In this document: positions 1-10,281 of the stretch, one piece after another
How the letters are laid out: every line of letters begins with the position of its first letter
Numbering within the stretch: the stretch's first letter is position 1
DNA from: Paenibacillus psychroresistens
GTDB taxonomy: Bacteria > Bacillota > Bacilli > Paenibacillales > NBRC-103111
Reading direction: 5' to 3'
Length of the DNA: 64,000 bases
Assembly: GCF_009728935.1 (NCBI RefSeq)
Contig: NZ_CP034235.1
Span: 342,501-406,500 of the forward strand
Program-made: the position numbers and the translations under genes
The notes under the pieces: model-generated
Databases searched by the model: none
Told to the model about the DNA's origin: nothing
What the model saw: the letters and a program-made list of their open reading frames with translations, nothing else

Positions 1-1108
<1,108 letters not shown>

Positions 1109-1214
1109 TAAGACTTCTTATGCAGTCATGTATAAGAAGCAGTGTGTTACCTGGATGTTTCACAACTCTTCGCTTCGTTTCTAGTTTTCAGGGAATAATC
1201 CTTGATTTATGTAT

Positions 1215-1307
<93 letters not shown>

Positions 1308-1308
1308 T

Positions 1309-1385
1309 GGCGGCGTAGCTCAGCTGGCTAGAGCGTTCGGTTCATACCCGAAAGGTCGGGGGTTCGAGTCCCTCCACCGCTACCA
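1309..1385 (+). tRNA. tRNA-Met (CAT), elongator type
   Basis: Cloverleaf with anticodon CAT in TTCATAC and encoded CCA. The acceptor begins GGCGGCG and closes with G1-U72, as in the Bacillus elongator tRNA-Met that I remember. It lacks the unpaired first base typical of initiator tRNA, so elongator is preferred. Confidence 0.9.
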
Positions 1386-1471
1386 ATTTTTCTTTAATGT
1401 ATTGTTGGCAATTAATTTGTCATTATCTTCTCTCTTATGGTAACATGTTTCATGTGTTGTTTTTAAACTGA

Positions 1472-1547
1472 GGGCGCTTAGCTCAGCTGGGAGAGCATCT
1501 GCCTTACAAGCAGAGGGTCGGCGGTTCGATCCCGTCAGCGCCCACCA
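1472..1547 (+). tRNA. tRNA-Val (TAC)
   Basis: 76-nt cloverleaf. The acceptor GGGCGCT pairs with AGCGCCC, the anticodon is TAC (CTTACAA loop), the T-arm is GGTTCGATCCC and CCA is encoded. Confidence 0.96.
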
Positions 1548-1594
1548 TATCGTTTCATTGGCATGGACAGATGCCGATGTCGTAAAGTTTATAT

Positions 1595-1670
<76 letters not shown>

Positions 1671-1689
1671 GTAATTTTCTTATAAGCAT

Positions 1690-1766
1690 GGAGCTGTGGT
1701 GTAGTGGCCCAACATGCCTGCCTGTCACGCAGGAGACCGCGGGTTCGAATCCCGTCAGCTCCGCCA
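1690..1766 (+). tRNA. tRNA-Asp (GTC)
   Basis: 77-nt cloverleaf. The acceptor GGAGCTG faces CAGCTCC, the anticodon is GTC in the CTGTCAC loop, and CCA is encoded. Confidence 0.95.
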
Positions 1767-1824
1767 TTTTTTATAAATGGCAACTTTATTTTTTTTTGCC
1801 ATTTGATATCATTACCTAATTTAT

Positions 1825-1897
<73 letters not shown>

Positions 1898-1910
1898 CCT
1901 TTTCTGTTAC

Positions 1911-1995
1911 GGAGGATTAGTGAAGTGGCTAAACACGGCAGACTGTAAATCTGCTCTCATCGAGTTCGGTGGTTCGAATCCATCATCCTCCACCA
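1911..1995 (+). tRNA. tRNA-Tyr (GTA)
   Basis: 85-nt class II tRNA with a long variable arm. The acceptor GGAGGAT faces ATCCTCC, the anticodon is GTA (CTGTAAA loop), and CCA is encoded. Confidence 0.95.
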
Positions 1996-2009
1996 TTATT
2001 TCTTAATAT

Positions 2010-2085
2010 GAGACATTAGCTCAGCTGGTAGAGCACCTGACTTTTAATCAGGGTGTCGAAGGTTCGAATCCTTCATGTCTCACCA
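2010..2085 (+). tRNA. tRNA-Lys (TTT)
   Basis: 76-nt cloverleaf. The acceptor GAGACAT faces ATGTCTC, the anticodon is TTT (CTTTTAA loop), and CCA is encoded. It is the last gene of the rRNA/tRNA unit and is followed at once by a terminator hairpin. Confidence 0.95.
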
Positions 2086-2103
2086 TTTTCCTTAAAAACT
2101 CAA

Positions 2104-2139
2104 GGCCTTATCTGTTTCCGACGCAGATAGGGCTTTTTT
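2104..2139 (+). terminator. Terminator of the rRNA-tRNA operon
   Basis: GCCTTATCTG and CAGATAGGGC form a stem around a short loop, followed by a run of T. It lies 19 bases after tRNA-Lys. The next 180 bases before the cell-wall hydrolase gene hold no other feature I recognise. Confidence 0.8.
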
Positions 2140-2321
2140 AATTTCTACATATAGAGGAATATTATTGATAAAACTGGTAATGGTGGAAACATTTTAGACA
2201 TGCAACATGCTTAAAGCCATGATAATCTTGGGATAGGAGGAATAACAATCACTTACTTCGTAATATATGCTAGTACATATTAGGGCTTGTGAGGACAAGC
2301 TCACTAAAGGGGGAAGACAAC

Positions 2322-3173
2322 ATGTTCAAACACACATTTAAGCGAACTATTTGTATTACGGCTGCAGCAGCTATCCTATTCTCTGGCGGTGCGTTTAGCC
2401 ATAATGTTTATGCTGCCAAGGACGATATGGATGCGGTTTCATTGGCCAAGCTAATGCTTAATAAAGATTATGCAGCTTATGAAGAATCTCCATCTTCAGG
2501 CTTTGATGCCTCAGGGTTGATGTATTATGTGTATAAAACATTGAATTATAACATACCTCGGGAATTGACCGCGCAATATCAAATGAAGGCTACACAAGTA
2601 AGCGCTATCGCAAATTTAAAAGCTGGAGATCTAGTATTCTTTGGCAGTAAAGGCAAGCCTACATTTGATGGTATTTACATGGATAATGGGAAATTCGTTA
2701 TGGCTTCTAAAGGGAAAGACGAAGTAGTTTCAAGAAAGGTTGCTGAATATAAGGACCAATTCTTGGGTGCTAAACGTATATTGTCTAAAGCGGATCAGCT
2801 GCGAGTCAATCTTATTCTGGATGGTGAAAAATATCTAGGCAGACCTTATGACTTTGGGGCAGCTTATGGTCAGACTAAAACCTTCGATTGCTCAACCTTC
2901 ACTAAAACAGTGTTTAATGAAAATGGGATTTTCTTACCTCGTGTTTCTCGCGATCAAGCCACAACTGGTAAGTATGTTTCCAAAAGTAATCTGATAGTGG
3001 GAGATTTAGTTTTCTTCACTACGACGCATTCCAAAGGTAGAATTGGACATGTTGGCATTTACGTTGGCGATGGACAGATGATTCATACTTATGGAGAAGG
3101 TGGAGTAAGATATGTAAGCATCAATAAAGACTGGTGGAAGGATCATTATGTAACCGCTCGTAGAGTAATATAA
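2322..3173 (+). CDS. Secreted tandem NlpC/P60 peptidoglycan hydrolase with one degenerate domain
   Basis: Predicted exported cell-wall hydrolase of 283 residues. ATG 2322 is chosen because AAAGGGGG lies just upstream and it opens a signal peptide (basic N-terminus, hydrophobic residues ~11-25, cleavage after AA near residue 32). There are two NlpC/P60-like units. In the first (about 37-160) the catalytic FDCSG position reads FDASG (Ala63) and the GHVGIY histidine is absent, so it should be inactive. The second (about 165-283) has the full set: Cys190 in FDCST, His243 in GHVGIY and His255 in MIHTYG. Active members cleave peptide crosslinks of peptidoglycan, usually gamma-D-Glu to diamino acid. 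The gene is monocistronic with its own terminator. A role for the first unit as a binding or regulatory module is inference. Confidence 0.88.
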   Translation: MFKHTFKRTICITAAAAILFSGGAFSHNVYAAKDDMDAVSLAKLMLNKDYAAYEESPSSGFDASGLMYYVYKTLNYNIPRELTAQYQMKATQVSAIANLKAGDLVFFGSKGKPTFDGIYMDNGKFVMASKGKDEVVSRKVAEYKDQFLGAKRILSKADQLRVNLILDGEKYLGRPYDFGAAYGQTKTFDCSTFTKTVFNENGIFLPRVSRDQATTGKYVSKSNLIVGDLVFFTTTHSKGRIGHVGIYVGDGQMIHTYGEGGVRYVSINKDWWKDHYVTARRVI

Positions 3174-3199
3174 TATTTGGAGTTCTAACGAACAAATGA

Positions 3200-3236
3200 C
3201 AAACCTCTTCGGCTATACGCTGAAGGGGTTTGTTTT
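3200..3236 (+). terminator. Terminator after the NlpC/P60 gene
   Basis: AAACCTCTTCGGC and GCTGAAGGGGTTT pair around a five-base loop, followed by TGTTTTC. Confidence 0.85.
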
Positions 3237-3301
3237 CTAGTGGAGCATCGGCCTCCTATGGTACAATAGAGAAAATGCAACGAAAGCTAAGAGGAATATA
3301 C

Positions 3302-4405
3302 ATGGACTGGGAAAGAATTAAACGTAAGCTCGAACCCATTGTAAAAACACGAATCACATTGAGCGAGCTGCCTTTGAAGGAATGGGACAAGCTAGCAACT
3401 ACGCAACCAGATTCCGAAAAGATAGGCAAAAGTATGCGAATTAAAGACCAGCTCTATTTTCTATTAGAGGTTCAAGCGGACGCTGTCGTTGTATTCATCA
3501 TGGAGCATACCGCATTTACTTCATCGGAACAGCAATTGATTGAATTGGTTTTGGATGCTTATCTGCTTCCAGAGAATTCAAAAGCAAGTTCGACGATATC
3601 GGAAGAAGAGAAAACAGCACAGCTGGTTAAAGAATGGGTTGACCGCCAGCTAGCCCTTAAAATAAAAGAAGCCATATTGCCTGAACTGTTGGCGGCCAAG
3701 CTCTCTTTGTCCTCTACTAAAATCCCTTTGTTACTGTATGGCGGATATTCCGATTCACACACTGTCTCCTATAAAGAGCTTAAGAAATTATTGGAATCCT
3801 TTTTTGAAGCAGATATTATCTTAATTCCTTTATTGGATAAAGAATGGCTAATTCTTGGGTCAGAGTCATTGCTAACGGCAAGCGAAGGGGAGGAAAAAGA
3901 AAGCGTCGAGGATGCTCTTGCCTCCATCTGCTCAGGGTTATATGAAATGCTTGCGAATGAGTGGGTAGGTGAATGCCATGTAACCATTCATTATCCACAA
4001 GAATCATTAGATAAATCACTGCTCCAGGTCATAGTGGAGATGCGAGATACCATGCGTTTAGGCAAAATGTTCTATCCAAGTGAGACAATGCACTTACCTT
4101 GGCAAATGCGGCTAGAAAAGCTGCTCAATGTGCTTACAGAGGCGGAACAGCAACGGTATGTAAGCCAGGTGCTTAAGCGAACCAATCAATCGCCAGATGC
4201 AGAAATGTATCTATTATTAGAGCAATTTTTTGAATTGGACTGTAATGTGAGTGAGACGGCAAAAAGCTTGTATGTGCATCGCAATACCTTATTATACCGC
4301 TTGGATAAGTTTAAACAGGAGACGGGATTGGATGTAAGGAACTTTAATGATGCTGTATTGGTGCAAGTTGCCCTTCTCTTGTACAAAGTGACGAAAAGAA
4401 AGTAA
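3302..4405 (+). CDS. PucR/CdaR-like transcriptional regulator
   Basis: Protein of 367 residues with a C-terminal PucR-type helix-turn-helix (about residues 305-365). The pattern is a leucine-rich helix, then SETAKSLYVHRNTLLYRLDK and a closing TGLDVRNFNDAVLVQVAL helix, typical of sugar-diacid and purine regulators. The N-terminal two thirds match no named sensor domain that I can recognise. ATG 3302 is chosen because it follows AAGAGGA and the upstream in-frame codons lack a ribosome site. It lies 92 bases upstream of an MsmX-like sugar ABC ATPase in the same orientation, so control of carbohydrate uptake is plausible. That link is inference from position. Confidence 0.75.
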   Translation: MDWERIKRKLEPIVKTRITLSELPLKEWDKLATTQPDSEKIGKSMRIKDQLYFLLEVQADAVVVFIMEHTAFTSSEQQLIELVLDAYLLPENSKASSTISEEEKTAQLVKEWVDRQLALKIKEAILPELLAAKLSLSSTKIPLLLYGGYSDSHTVSYKELKKLLESFFEADIILIPLLDKEWLILGSESLLTASEGEEKESVEDALASICSGLYEMLANEWVGECHVTIHYPQESLDKSLLQVIVEMRDTMRLGKMFYPSETMHLPWQMRLEKLLNVLTEAEQQRYVSQVLKRTNQSPDAEMYLLLEQFFELDCNVSETAKSLYVHRNTLLYRLDKFKQETGLDVRNFNDAVLVQVALLLYKVTKRK

Positions 4406-4497
4406 TTTTTTTGTAAAGTATGTGTATAGTCAATTGGGCTTGAATAGAGTAAGATTGAAATTAAGAACAGTAGTACAATCATAGGAGGAATGAATTC

Positions 4498-5619
4498 ATG
4501 GCTGGCGTACGCTTACATCATATCGTGAAGAAATATGCGGGGAACACAGAAGCTACAGTTAAAGATTTTCATTTAGATATTCGTGATAAAGAATTCGTCG
4601 TTTTGGTTGGCGGATCCGGTTGCGGTAAATCCACAACATTACGTATGATTGCAGGACTAGAAGAAATTACAGAAGGCGAATTGTACATTGGGGATCGTTT
4701 GGTTAATGATGTAGCTCCTAAGGATCGCGACATTGCCATGGTTTTTCAATCTTACGCGCTTTATCCACATATGAACGTTTACCAGAACATGGCTTTCGGT
4801 TTGAAATTGCGTAAATTTAAAAAAGCAGACATCGATGCTCGCGTTCGCGATGCAGCGAAAATTCTAGATATCGAGCATTTGTTGGATCGTAAACCAAAAG
4901 CATTATCAGGTGGTCAACGTCAACGTGTTGCCTTGGGTCGTGCGATTGTTCGTGAGCCACAGGTTTTCTTGATGGATGAGCCTCTTTCCAACTTGGATGC
5001 TAAATTGCGCGTACAAATGCGTGCAGAAATCAGCAAGCTTCACAAACGTCTTGAAACTACTATGATCTATGTAACACATGATCAGACGGAAGCAATGACG
5101 ATGGGCGAGCGTATTGTTGTTATGGAAAGCGGAGTTATTCAACAAGCAGCTACACCGGATGAAATCTATAACTTCCCAGTGAATTTGTTCGTTGCTGGAT
5201 TTATCGGATCACCATCCATGAACTTTATCGAAGGTACGCTAAGCGATCAAGGAACAGCATTCTACTTCAAAGCAAAAGGCGTAAATGTTGAAATCCCAGA
5301 AGGCAAAGCTAAAGTACTTCGCGATAAAGGCTACAACAACAAAGAAGTTATTCTTGGAATTCGTCCAGAAGATCTTCATGATGAGCCCGTATTCATCGAA
5401 GGTTCACCAAACTCAATCGTTAGTGCAACAATTGAAGTTTCAGAAAACCTTGGGCATGAAGTACAGCTGCACTTAAACGGTATCGGTGTAAACACAGTGG
5501 TAGCACGTGTAGACAGCCGCGCTGGTGTTAAAGAAGGATCCACAGTTAAACTAGCTTTGGATATGAACAAAACTCACTTCTTTGATAAAGAAACTTCTCT
5601 ATCAATCTTTGCAAGATAA
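4498..5619 (+). CDS. msmX: Multi-sugar ABC importer ATPase, MsmX/UgpC type
   Basis: ATPase of 373 residues that energises carbohydrate importers of the CUT1 class from the cytoplasmic side. Visible motifs in order are Walker A GGSGCGKSTT (about 38-47), Q-loop FQSYALYPHM, signature LSGGQRQRVALGRA, Walker B VFLMDEPLSNLDA, and H-loop YVTHDQTEAM, followed by an OB-like TOBE region from about 240. Length and the phrase DEPLSNLDAKLR are typical of MalK/MsmX/UgpC. No permease or binding protein lies beside it, which fits MsmX-like ATPases shared by several importers. AGGAGGAATG precedes the ATG, and a terminator follows. The exact sugar partners cannot be told from the sequence. Confidence 0.9.
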   Translation: MAGVRLHHIVKKYAGNTEATVKDFHLDIRDKEFVVLVGGSGCGKSTTLRMIAGLEEITEGELYIGDRLVNDVAPKDRDIAMVFQSYALYPHMNVYQNMAFGLKLRKFKKADIDARVRDAAKILDIEHLLDRKPKALSGGQRQRVALGRAIVREPQVFLMDEPLSNLDAKLRVQMRAEISKLHKRLETTMIYVTHDQTEAMTMGERIVVMESGVIQQAATPDEIYNFPVNLFVAGFIGSPSMNFIEGTLSDQGTAFYFKAKGVNVEIPEGKAKVLRDKGYNNKEVILGIRPEDLHDEPVFIEGSPNSIVSATIEVSENLGHEVQLHLNGIGVNTVVARVDSRAGVKEGSTVKLALDMNKTHFFDKETSLSIFAR

Positions 5620-5635
5620 TATATAAATATCATTA

Positions 5636-5666
5636 AGGGATTGGTCTTCGGACCAGTCTCTTTTTA
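5636..5666 (+). terminator. Terminator after the sugar ABC ATPase gene
   Basis: GGGATTGGTC and GACCAGTCTC form a stem closed by a TTCG tetraloop, followed by TTTTT. Confidence 0.85.
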
Positions 5667-5695
5667 TGTTTAAATAAGTAGAATAAGATTGTGGC

Positions 5696-5756
5696 TTGAC
5701 GAGATTATTTATCTATTGTATTGTATAAAACAAACGTTTAATTAAAACGGTCGTTT
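5696..5756 (+). promoter_or_regulatory. Promoter with two palindromic TetR-type operator motifs
   Basis: TTGACG (5696-5701), a 17-base spacer and TATTGT (5719-5724) form a sigma-A promoter. Directly downstream are AAACGTTT (5732-5739) and AAACGGTCGTTT (5745-5756). Both are palindromes of AAACG/CGTTT arms, with centres 15 bases apart. They sit over the transcription start of a membrane-protein/TetR gene pair, so autorepression by the TetR protein encoded at 6945-7544 is the natural reading. Confidence 0.65.
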
Positions 5757-5778
5757 AACGAGGAGAGGTGTGTTTTAG

Positions 5779-6930
5779 ATGAAGGAAGCAATTGGAAGTT
5801 TTATGAAATTACCTGCAGCTAAAGGGGGGATCCTAGCGGCAATGATGTTTCAGGTGATTTTTAGTCTTGTTTGGATGAGAGGATATAGTGATGTTACGGA
5901 TAACGTGAGTAAACTGGTTATTGCTGTAGTTAATGAGGACCCGACTGCAGGGCAAATGATTGTCGAGCAGCTGAAGAAAAATGTCCCTTTTCAGATGAAT
6001 GTTGTGGAATCGTTAGATTTAGCTAAGGATCAATTAAATGAACGGGATGTTCAGATGGTTCTTCATGTGCCAGCCAATTTAACAGCTAAGCTGCAAGCTG
6101 CTGGAGAACCAGCTAAGCTTGAATATTACATTAATGAATCGAATCCAGCGATGATTAAAAGCATTATGCAAAGTGCAATTGCTAATATAACGTCAACCGT
6201 TAATAAGCAAGCTATAGCTGGAGGCACGCAGGCAGTTCTACTGGAGATGAAGCTTCCAGAGGAGCAAGCGATTAAAGCAGCAGGCGGCTTAGCAGAAAAG
6301 GTAGTTTCGAATGTCCAGTTCAGCAATAAAGTAAATGGCATGGCTAATCAGATGGTACCTATGATGATGGTATTAGCTTCTTTTGTTGGAGCTATAGTCA
6401 TGCAATTGAATATGCAACAAGCCTCGATGCAGCTCGGAAAGCATTTGGGGGCATGGAACAAATTTGCAGCAAGAGGTATAATAAATGTATTATCTGCAAT
6501 CATTGTGGCGTTAGTTGGATCCTCCTTAATGCTAATGCTTGGTGGTCAGTCTGTACATGGATTCATGGCAATATGGGGCTTTCAAGCTTTGTTCCTTGCA
6601 ACCTTTATGTTCGTGGCTCAGCTTTTTTTACAAATCTTCGGCATGGCCGGTATGTTATTCAACATAATATTACTCTCTGCACAATTAGTCTCATCTGGCG
6701 CAATTGTTCCAAGAGAGCTTTTAGATGGATTTTATCAGAATTTGGGTAATTATTTACCTGCTACATATGCGGTTGAAGGCATAATGGATTTATTATTTGG
6801 TGGTCCTAGTATGACATCATCGGTTAATGGGCTTGTAGTGATCTGTGTTGTAGTGGTGGTACTAGAGGGTGTATTCGCTTCCTTAGTCAAGAAAGAATCT
6901 GTACCTGTCTTAGCAGGAACGAATATTTAA
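5779..6930 (+). CDS. YhgE/Pip-like ABC-2 type membrane protein
   Basis: Membrane protein of 383 residues. One hydrophobic segment (about 17-34) anchors the N-terminus, a roughly 170-residue extracytoplasmic stretch follows, then about five membrane segments from residue 190 to the C-terminus. This is the ABC-2 permease topology, with the PATYAVEGIMDLLFGG region near the end. Family members (YhgE/Pip) act in export or as phage-receptor-like proteins, and the substrate here is unknown. There is no ATPase gene beside it. It is 14 bases upstream of a TetR regulator and shares a promoter with it, a layout common for drug- or solvent-responsive exporters. Confidence 0.7.
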   Translation: MKEAIGSFMKLPAAKGGILAAMMFQVIFSLVWMRGYSDVTDNVSKLVIAVVNEDPTAGQMIVEQLKKNVPFQMNVVESLDLAKDQLNERDVQMVLHVPANLTAKLQAAGEPAKLEYYINESNPAMIKSIMQSAIANITSTVNKQAIAGGTQAVLLEMKLPEEQAIKAAGGLAEKVVSNVQFSNKVNGMANQMVPMMMVLASFVGAIVMQLNMQQASMQLGKHLGAWNKFAARGIINVLSAIIVALVGSSLMLMLGGQSVHGFMAIWGFQALFLATFMFVAQLFLQIFGMAGMLFNIILLSAQLVSSGAIVPRELLDGFYQNLGNYLPATYAVEGIMDLLFGGPSMTSSVNGLVVICVVVVVLEGVFASLVKKESVPVLAGTNI

Positions 6931-6944
6931 TAGGAGGACAGTAA

Positions 6945-7544
6945 ATGGTACAGCCCGAAATAGATATGAAAATGCGTATTTTGCTTGCTGCCAAGAGTCT
7001 GTTCGCAAAGTATGGATATGAGGGAACAAGTGTACGAAAGATTTGCGAGGAGGCAGGGGCGAATATCGCCCTTGTTTCTTATTATTTTGGAGGCAAGGAA
7101 AATGTGTTTCTTGCTATCTTTGAGACGTTTATGCCGCTTGAGAGAATTGATTTTATTTCTCAACAAATTATTGAGCCTTTAGAAGCAATGAGAATTTTAG
7201 TTAAGGAATTATTTAACTTTCATAGCCTAGATCCAGAGGTTGTTACTATTATTCGGCAGGAAACGATGATGGACTCACCTCGTACAGCCATAATGAGTCC
7301 TTATACCTTGCGGGTATGGAAGCATTTGCGGGAAATTCTGATGAAAGGTAAGCGAGATGGTATTTTTAAATTCGAATCCTTAGACAACACGATGTTTTTT
7401 GTTATGGGGATTGTAGTGTTTCATCGTCATTCGATTGTGTTCGAGGAGATCTTGGAAGAGGGAGAGCAAAATATAGCTAAATATACTCAGGAAGCCTATG
7501 ATTTTATCCTACGCGGGCTTGGCACAGCCGTAAAAGAGGGCTAG
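6945..7544 (+). CDS. TetR-family transcriptional regulator
   Basis: Regulator of 199 residues. Residues 8-55 form the TetR helix-turn-helix, with KSLFAKYGYEGTSVRKICEE, then GANIALVSYYFGGKENVF. The C-terminal ligand domain is divergent, as usual. AGGAGG precedes ATG 6945. It is second in a two-gene operon with the ABC-2-like membrane protein and probably represses that operon through the paired palindromes at 5732-5756. The ligand cannot be predicted. Confidence 0.88.
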   Translation: MVQPEIDMKMRILLAAKSLFAKYGYEGTSVRKICEEAGANIALVSYYFGGKENVFLAIFETFMPLERIDFISQQIIEPLEAMRILVKELFNFHSLDPEVVTIIRQETMMDSPRTAIMSPYTLRVWKHLREILMKGKRDGIFKFESLDNTMFFVMGIVVFHRHSIVFEEILEEGEQNIAKYTQEAYDFILRGLGTAVKEG

Positions 7545-7606
7545 GGTTGATTTAAGCAGCTATTTGCATTACGATACGAGTATTGGAAAGTAAAGGAGTT
7601 TAGCTG

Positions 7607-8554
7607 ATGGCCAAAAAGGTGAAGGTTTCGGATCTCGTTAAACAATTTCATATGGAAGTCATTTGCGGCGATGAAGGCTTAAAGCGCTTAATTACAGTAG
7701 CTGATTTATATCGTCCGGGACTTGAAATGGCAGGTTATTTTAATTACCATCCACAAGAACGTGTACAAATATTAGGCAAGACAGAGCTGACATTTTTCTA
7801 TACACTGACAGCAGATGTGCGCCGAGATCGTATGGAGCGTTTATGCAACGAGCAAACGCCTTGTATTCTGATTACTAGAGGCATGGATGTTCCTGAAGAG
7901 CTGATTAATGCAGCATCTGAGAAGCAAATTGCCGTTATACGCAGTAATGTCCCTACGACGACTTTAGCTAGTCAAATTACGGATTTTCTTGAAAACAAAC
8001 TGGCTCCAACAACGACCATTCACGGTGTACTAGTTGATATATATGGAATAGGGATCCTTATCTCAGGTACTAGTGGGATTGGGAAGAGTGAAACAGCCTT
8101 GGAGCTGGTTAAACGCGGCCATCGTCTCATTGCCGATGATGCTGTGGAAATTCGCCAATCTGCGCCTAATGTACTTGTAGGGAATGCACCGGAGCTGATT
8201 AAGCATTTATTGGAGATTCGCGGAGTGGGTATCATTAACGTGATGACTTTGTTCGGAGCAGGTGCTATTCGCAATAATACCCGAATTTCTGTAGTTATTA
8301 ATTTAGAAATTTGGCAGCAGGACAAGCAGTATGATCGATTAGGACTGGATGAGGAAACGACCAGAATCATTGATACGGATATACCGTTAGTTACCATACC
8401 GGTTCGCCCAGGCCGAAATTTAGCGGTTATCGTTGAAGTAGCTGCAATGAACTATCGTTTGAAACGGATGGGGTATAATGCTGCGCAGCAATTTACCAAT
8501 AAACTCACGGAAACATTAGCCGGGGATATGGATGAAAATGAAGATTTGGATTAG
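7607..8554 (+). CDS. hprK: HPr kinase/phosphorylase
   Basis: Bifunctional sensor enzyme of 315 residues that phosphorylates and dephosphorylates HPr and Crh on Ser46. It is the master switch of carbon catabolite repression in Gram-positives. The N-terminal domain covers about 1-130. The Walker A loop [12 protein letters not shown] lies near 152-163, the acidic [11 protein letters not shown] segment follows, and the HPrK signature [18 protein letters not shown] lies near 205-222. AAAGGAG precedes the ATG. It opens the hprK-lgt-ppaX-yvoF operon, the order found in Bacillus. One of its likely substrates, a Crh-like protein, is encoded at 59475. Confidence 0.97.
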   Translation: MAKKVKVSDLVKQFHMEVICGDEGLKRLITVADLYRPGLEMAGYFNYHPQERVQILGKTELTFFYTLTADVRRDRMERLCNEQTPCILITRGMDVPEELINAASEKQIAVIRSNVPTTTLASQITDFLENKLAPTTTIHGVLVDIYGIGILISGTSGIGKSETALELVKRGHRLIADDAVEIRQSAPNVLVGNAPELIKHLLEIRGVGIINVMTLFGAGAIRNNTRISVVINLEIWQQDKQYDRLGLDEETTRIIDTDIPLVTIPVRPGRNLAVIVEVAAMNYRLKRMGYNAAQQFTNKLTETLAGDMDENEDLD

Positions 8555-8566
8555 GAGGAGCAAGTG

Positions 8567-9580
8567 ATGTATTTAGCCATTAACCCCATTGCATTCAGCA
8601 TTGGAGCCATCGATGTGCGATGGTACGGAATCGTACTTGGAACAGCAGCTTTGATTGCTCTGATGATTGCCATACAAGAAGGCAAACGTTTCAATATTAT
8701 TCCCGATTTTTTTATGGATTTCCTCCTAGTAGCCATACCTTCTGCGATTGTGGGCGCTCGTGCGTATTATGTGATTTTTAAATGGGATGATTATAAGAAT
8801 AATTTGTGGGAAGTCTTTATGATTTGGCATGGCGGGATTGCTATATATGGTGGTTTGATCGGTTCCATTATAGGGGTCATTTTCTATGTGCGAGCCAAAG
8901 GCTATGATTTCTGGCGGATTGTAGACTTAGCTGCACCAGGCTTGATTGTTGGACAAATGATTGGACGCTGGGGAAATTTCATGAATCAGGAAGCGCATGG
9001 CGGTCCGGTTGATGAAAGTGTGTTACGGAATACCTTGCACTTGCCAAACTTTATTGTCAATCAAATGAATATAGAAGGCATATTCTATCATCCCACCTTT
9101 TTGTATGAGTCCATTTGGACTTTTATTGGGTTTATAGTGCTGATTGTGCTGCGCAGGCGTCCTTTTGTAAAAGCAGGTGAAATATTCATTGGTTACTTTA
9201 TCTGGTACTCCATCGGTCGATTCTTTATTGAGGGATTGCGTACAGACAGCTTGGCCTTTTCGGGTCCATCATGGTTAGCTAGCTTAATGGATGGTTTATG
9301 GTCACCTATGAAGCTTTTATTTGATTCGGGCGAATTGGATGAGGGCAATGTCAGAGTATCACAGTTACTAAGTGTGCTGATTATTCTTGCCGCTATTGTA
9401 ATCATTTATTATCGTCGTTCCTTAGTACCGCCAACAGCGTTATATTCTGACCCGATCGTAAGTACAAAAGCTCCTGTTTTAGTTACAGATAATGATAGCG
9501 AAGCGGAAGCAACTCTAGTTGAAATAGAACCACCAGTCTCGGTAATGCCTGATGAAATAGAGAGACCTTTGAAGGAGTAA
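8567..9580 (+). CDS. lgt: Prolipoprotein diacylglyceryl transferase
   Basis: Integral membrane enzyme of 337 residues that transfers diacylglycerol from phosphatidylglycerol to the lipobox cysteine of prolipoproteins. It has about seven hydrophobic segments. The Lgt signature GRWGNFMNQEAHGGPV lies near 130-145, and the preceding WHGGIAIYGGL motif is diagnostic. ATG 8567 is preferred over the adjacent GTG 8564 because AGGAGG ends 8 bases before it. The acidic C-terminal tail of about 50 residues is longer than in many homologues. It is 12 bases downstream of hprK. Confidence 0.96.
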   Translation: MYLAINPIAFSIGAIDVRWYGIVLGTAALIALMIAIQEGKRFNIIPDFFMDFLLVAIPSAIVGARAYYVIFKWDDYKNNLWEVFMIWHGGIAIYGGLIGSIIGVIFYVRAKGYDFWRIVDLAAPGLIVGQMIGRWGNFMNQEAHGGPVDESVLRNTLHLPNFIVNQMNIEGIFYHPTFLYESIWTFIGFIVLIVLRRRPFVKAGEIFIGYFIWYSIGRFFIEGLRTDSLAFSGPSWLASLMDGLWSPMKLLFDSGELDEGNVRVSQLLSVLIILAAIVIIYYRRSLVPPTALYSDPIVSTKAPVLVTDNDSEAEATLVEIEPPVSVMPDEIERPLKE

Positions 9581-9588
9581 GAACGCGC

Positions 9589-10281
9589 ATGATAGATACG
9601 ATTCTGTTTGATCTCGATGGAACGCTGCTCGATACGAATGAGCTCATTATTCAAAGCTTTCTGCATGCTTTACAGGTACATGAATTGGCACCTGTATTGC
9701 GGGAAGATATTATTGGTCAAATGGGCAAGCCGTTGCGTGAGCAAATTGCGCTTTTTTCTAATCGGACCGGAGTGACTAAAGTAGATGAATTAGTGGGTAC
9801 TTATCGGGAGTTTAATCTGAGGTTGCACGACGAGATGGTACTGATATTTCCACATGTGAAAGAAACCCTAGCGGCTTTGCATGCACAAGGCATCAAGCTA
9901 GGAGTGGTAACGAGTAAAATCAGATTAACGGTAGCTAAAGGCCTGGAGCTTTTTGAATTAATGCCCTATCTATCTACGATAGTCACCTCGGATGATGTAA
10001 GCCAACCTAAGCCACATCCAGAGAGTGTTCTTCTAGCATTAAGCCGACTGAACTCAAAGCCAGAAAATACAATAATGGTGGGTGACAGCCAATACGATCT
10101 ATTGTCTGCACATGGTGCAGGTGTTCGTTCGGCAGGTGTCGCTTGGTCGCTTCAAGGCGAAGCAGTGCTGCGTCAATTCAATCCAGCTTACATACTGCAG
10201 GAGATGTCCGACCTGTTAGCGATTGTAGCAGCAGATTCTGGCCAAGCAACTGTAGATGGAAGTTTCAGGGGGACGCTGTGA
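9589..10281 (+). CDS. ppaX: Pyrophosphatase PpaX (HAD family)
   Basis: HAD hydrolase of 230 residues. Motif I is DLDGTLLDT (residues 7-15), motif II VVTSK (near 104-108), a conserved KPHPE, and motif III VGDSQYDL near 165. In Bacillus PpaX hydrolyses the pyrophosphate made when HprK dephosphorylates P-Ser-HPr, which explains the conserved linkage to hprK. The assignment rests on the HAD motifs plus this gene order. The ribosome site GAAGGAG lies inside the end of lgt, 11 bases before the ATG. Confidence 0.92.
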   Translation: MIDTILFDLDGTLLDTNELIIQSFLHALQVHELAPVLREDIIGQMGKPLREQIALFSNRTGVTKVDELVGTYREFNLRLHDEMVLIFPHVKETLAALHAQGIKLGVVTSKIRLTVAKGLELFELMPYLSTIVTSDDVSQPKPHPESVLLALSRLNSKPENTIMVGDSQYDLLSAHGAGVRSAGVAWSLQGEAVLRQFNPAYILQEMSDLLAIVAADSGQATVDGSFRGTL

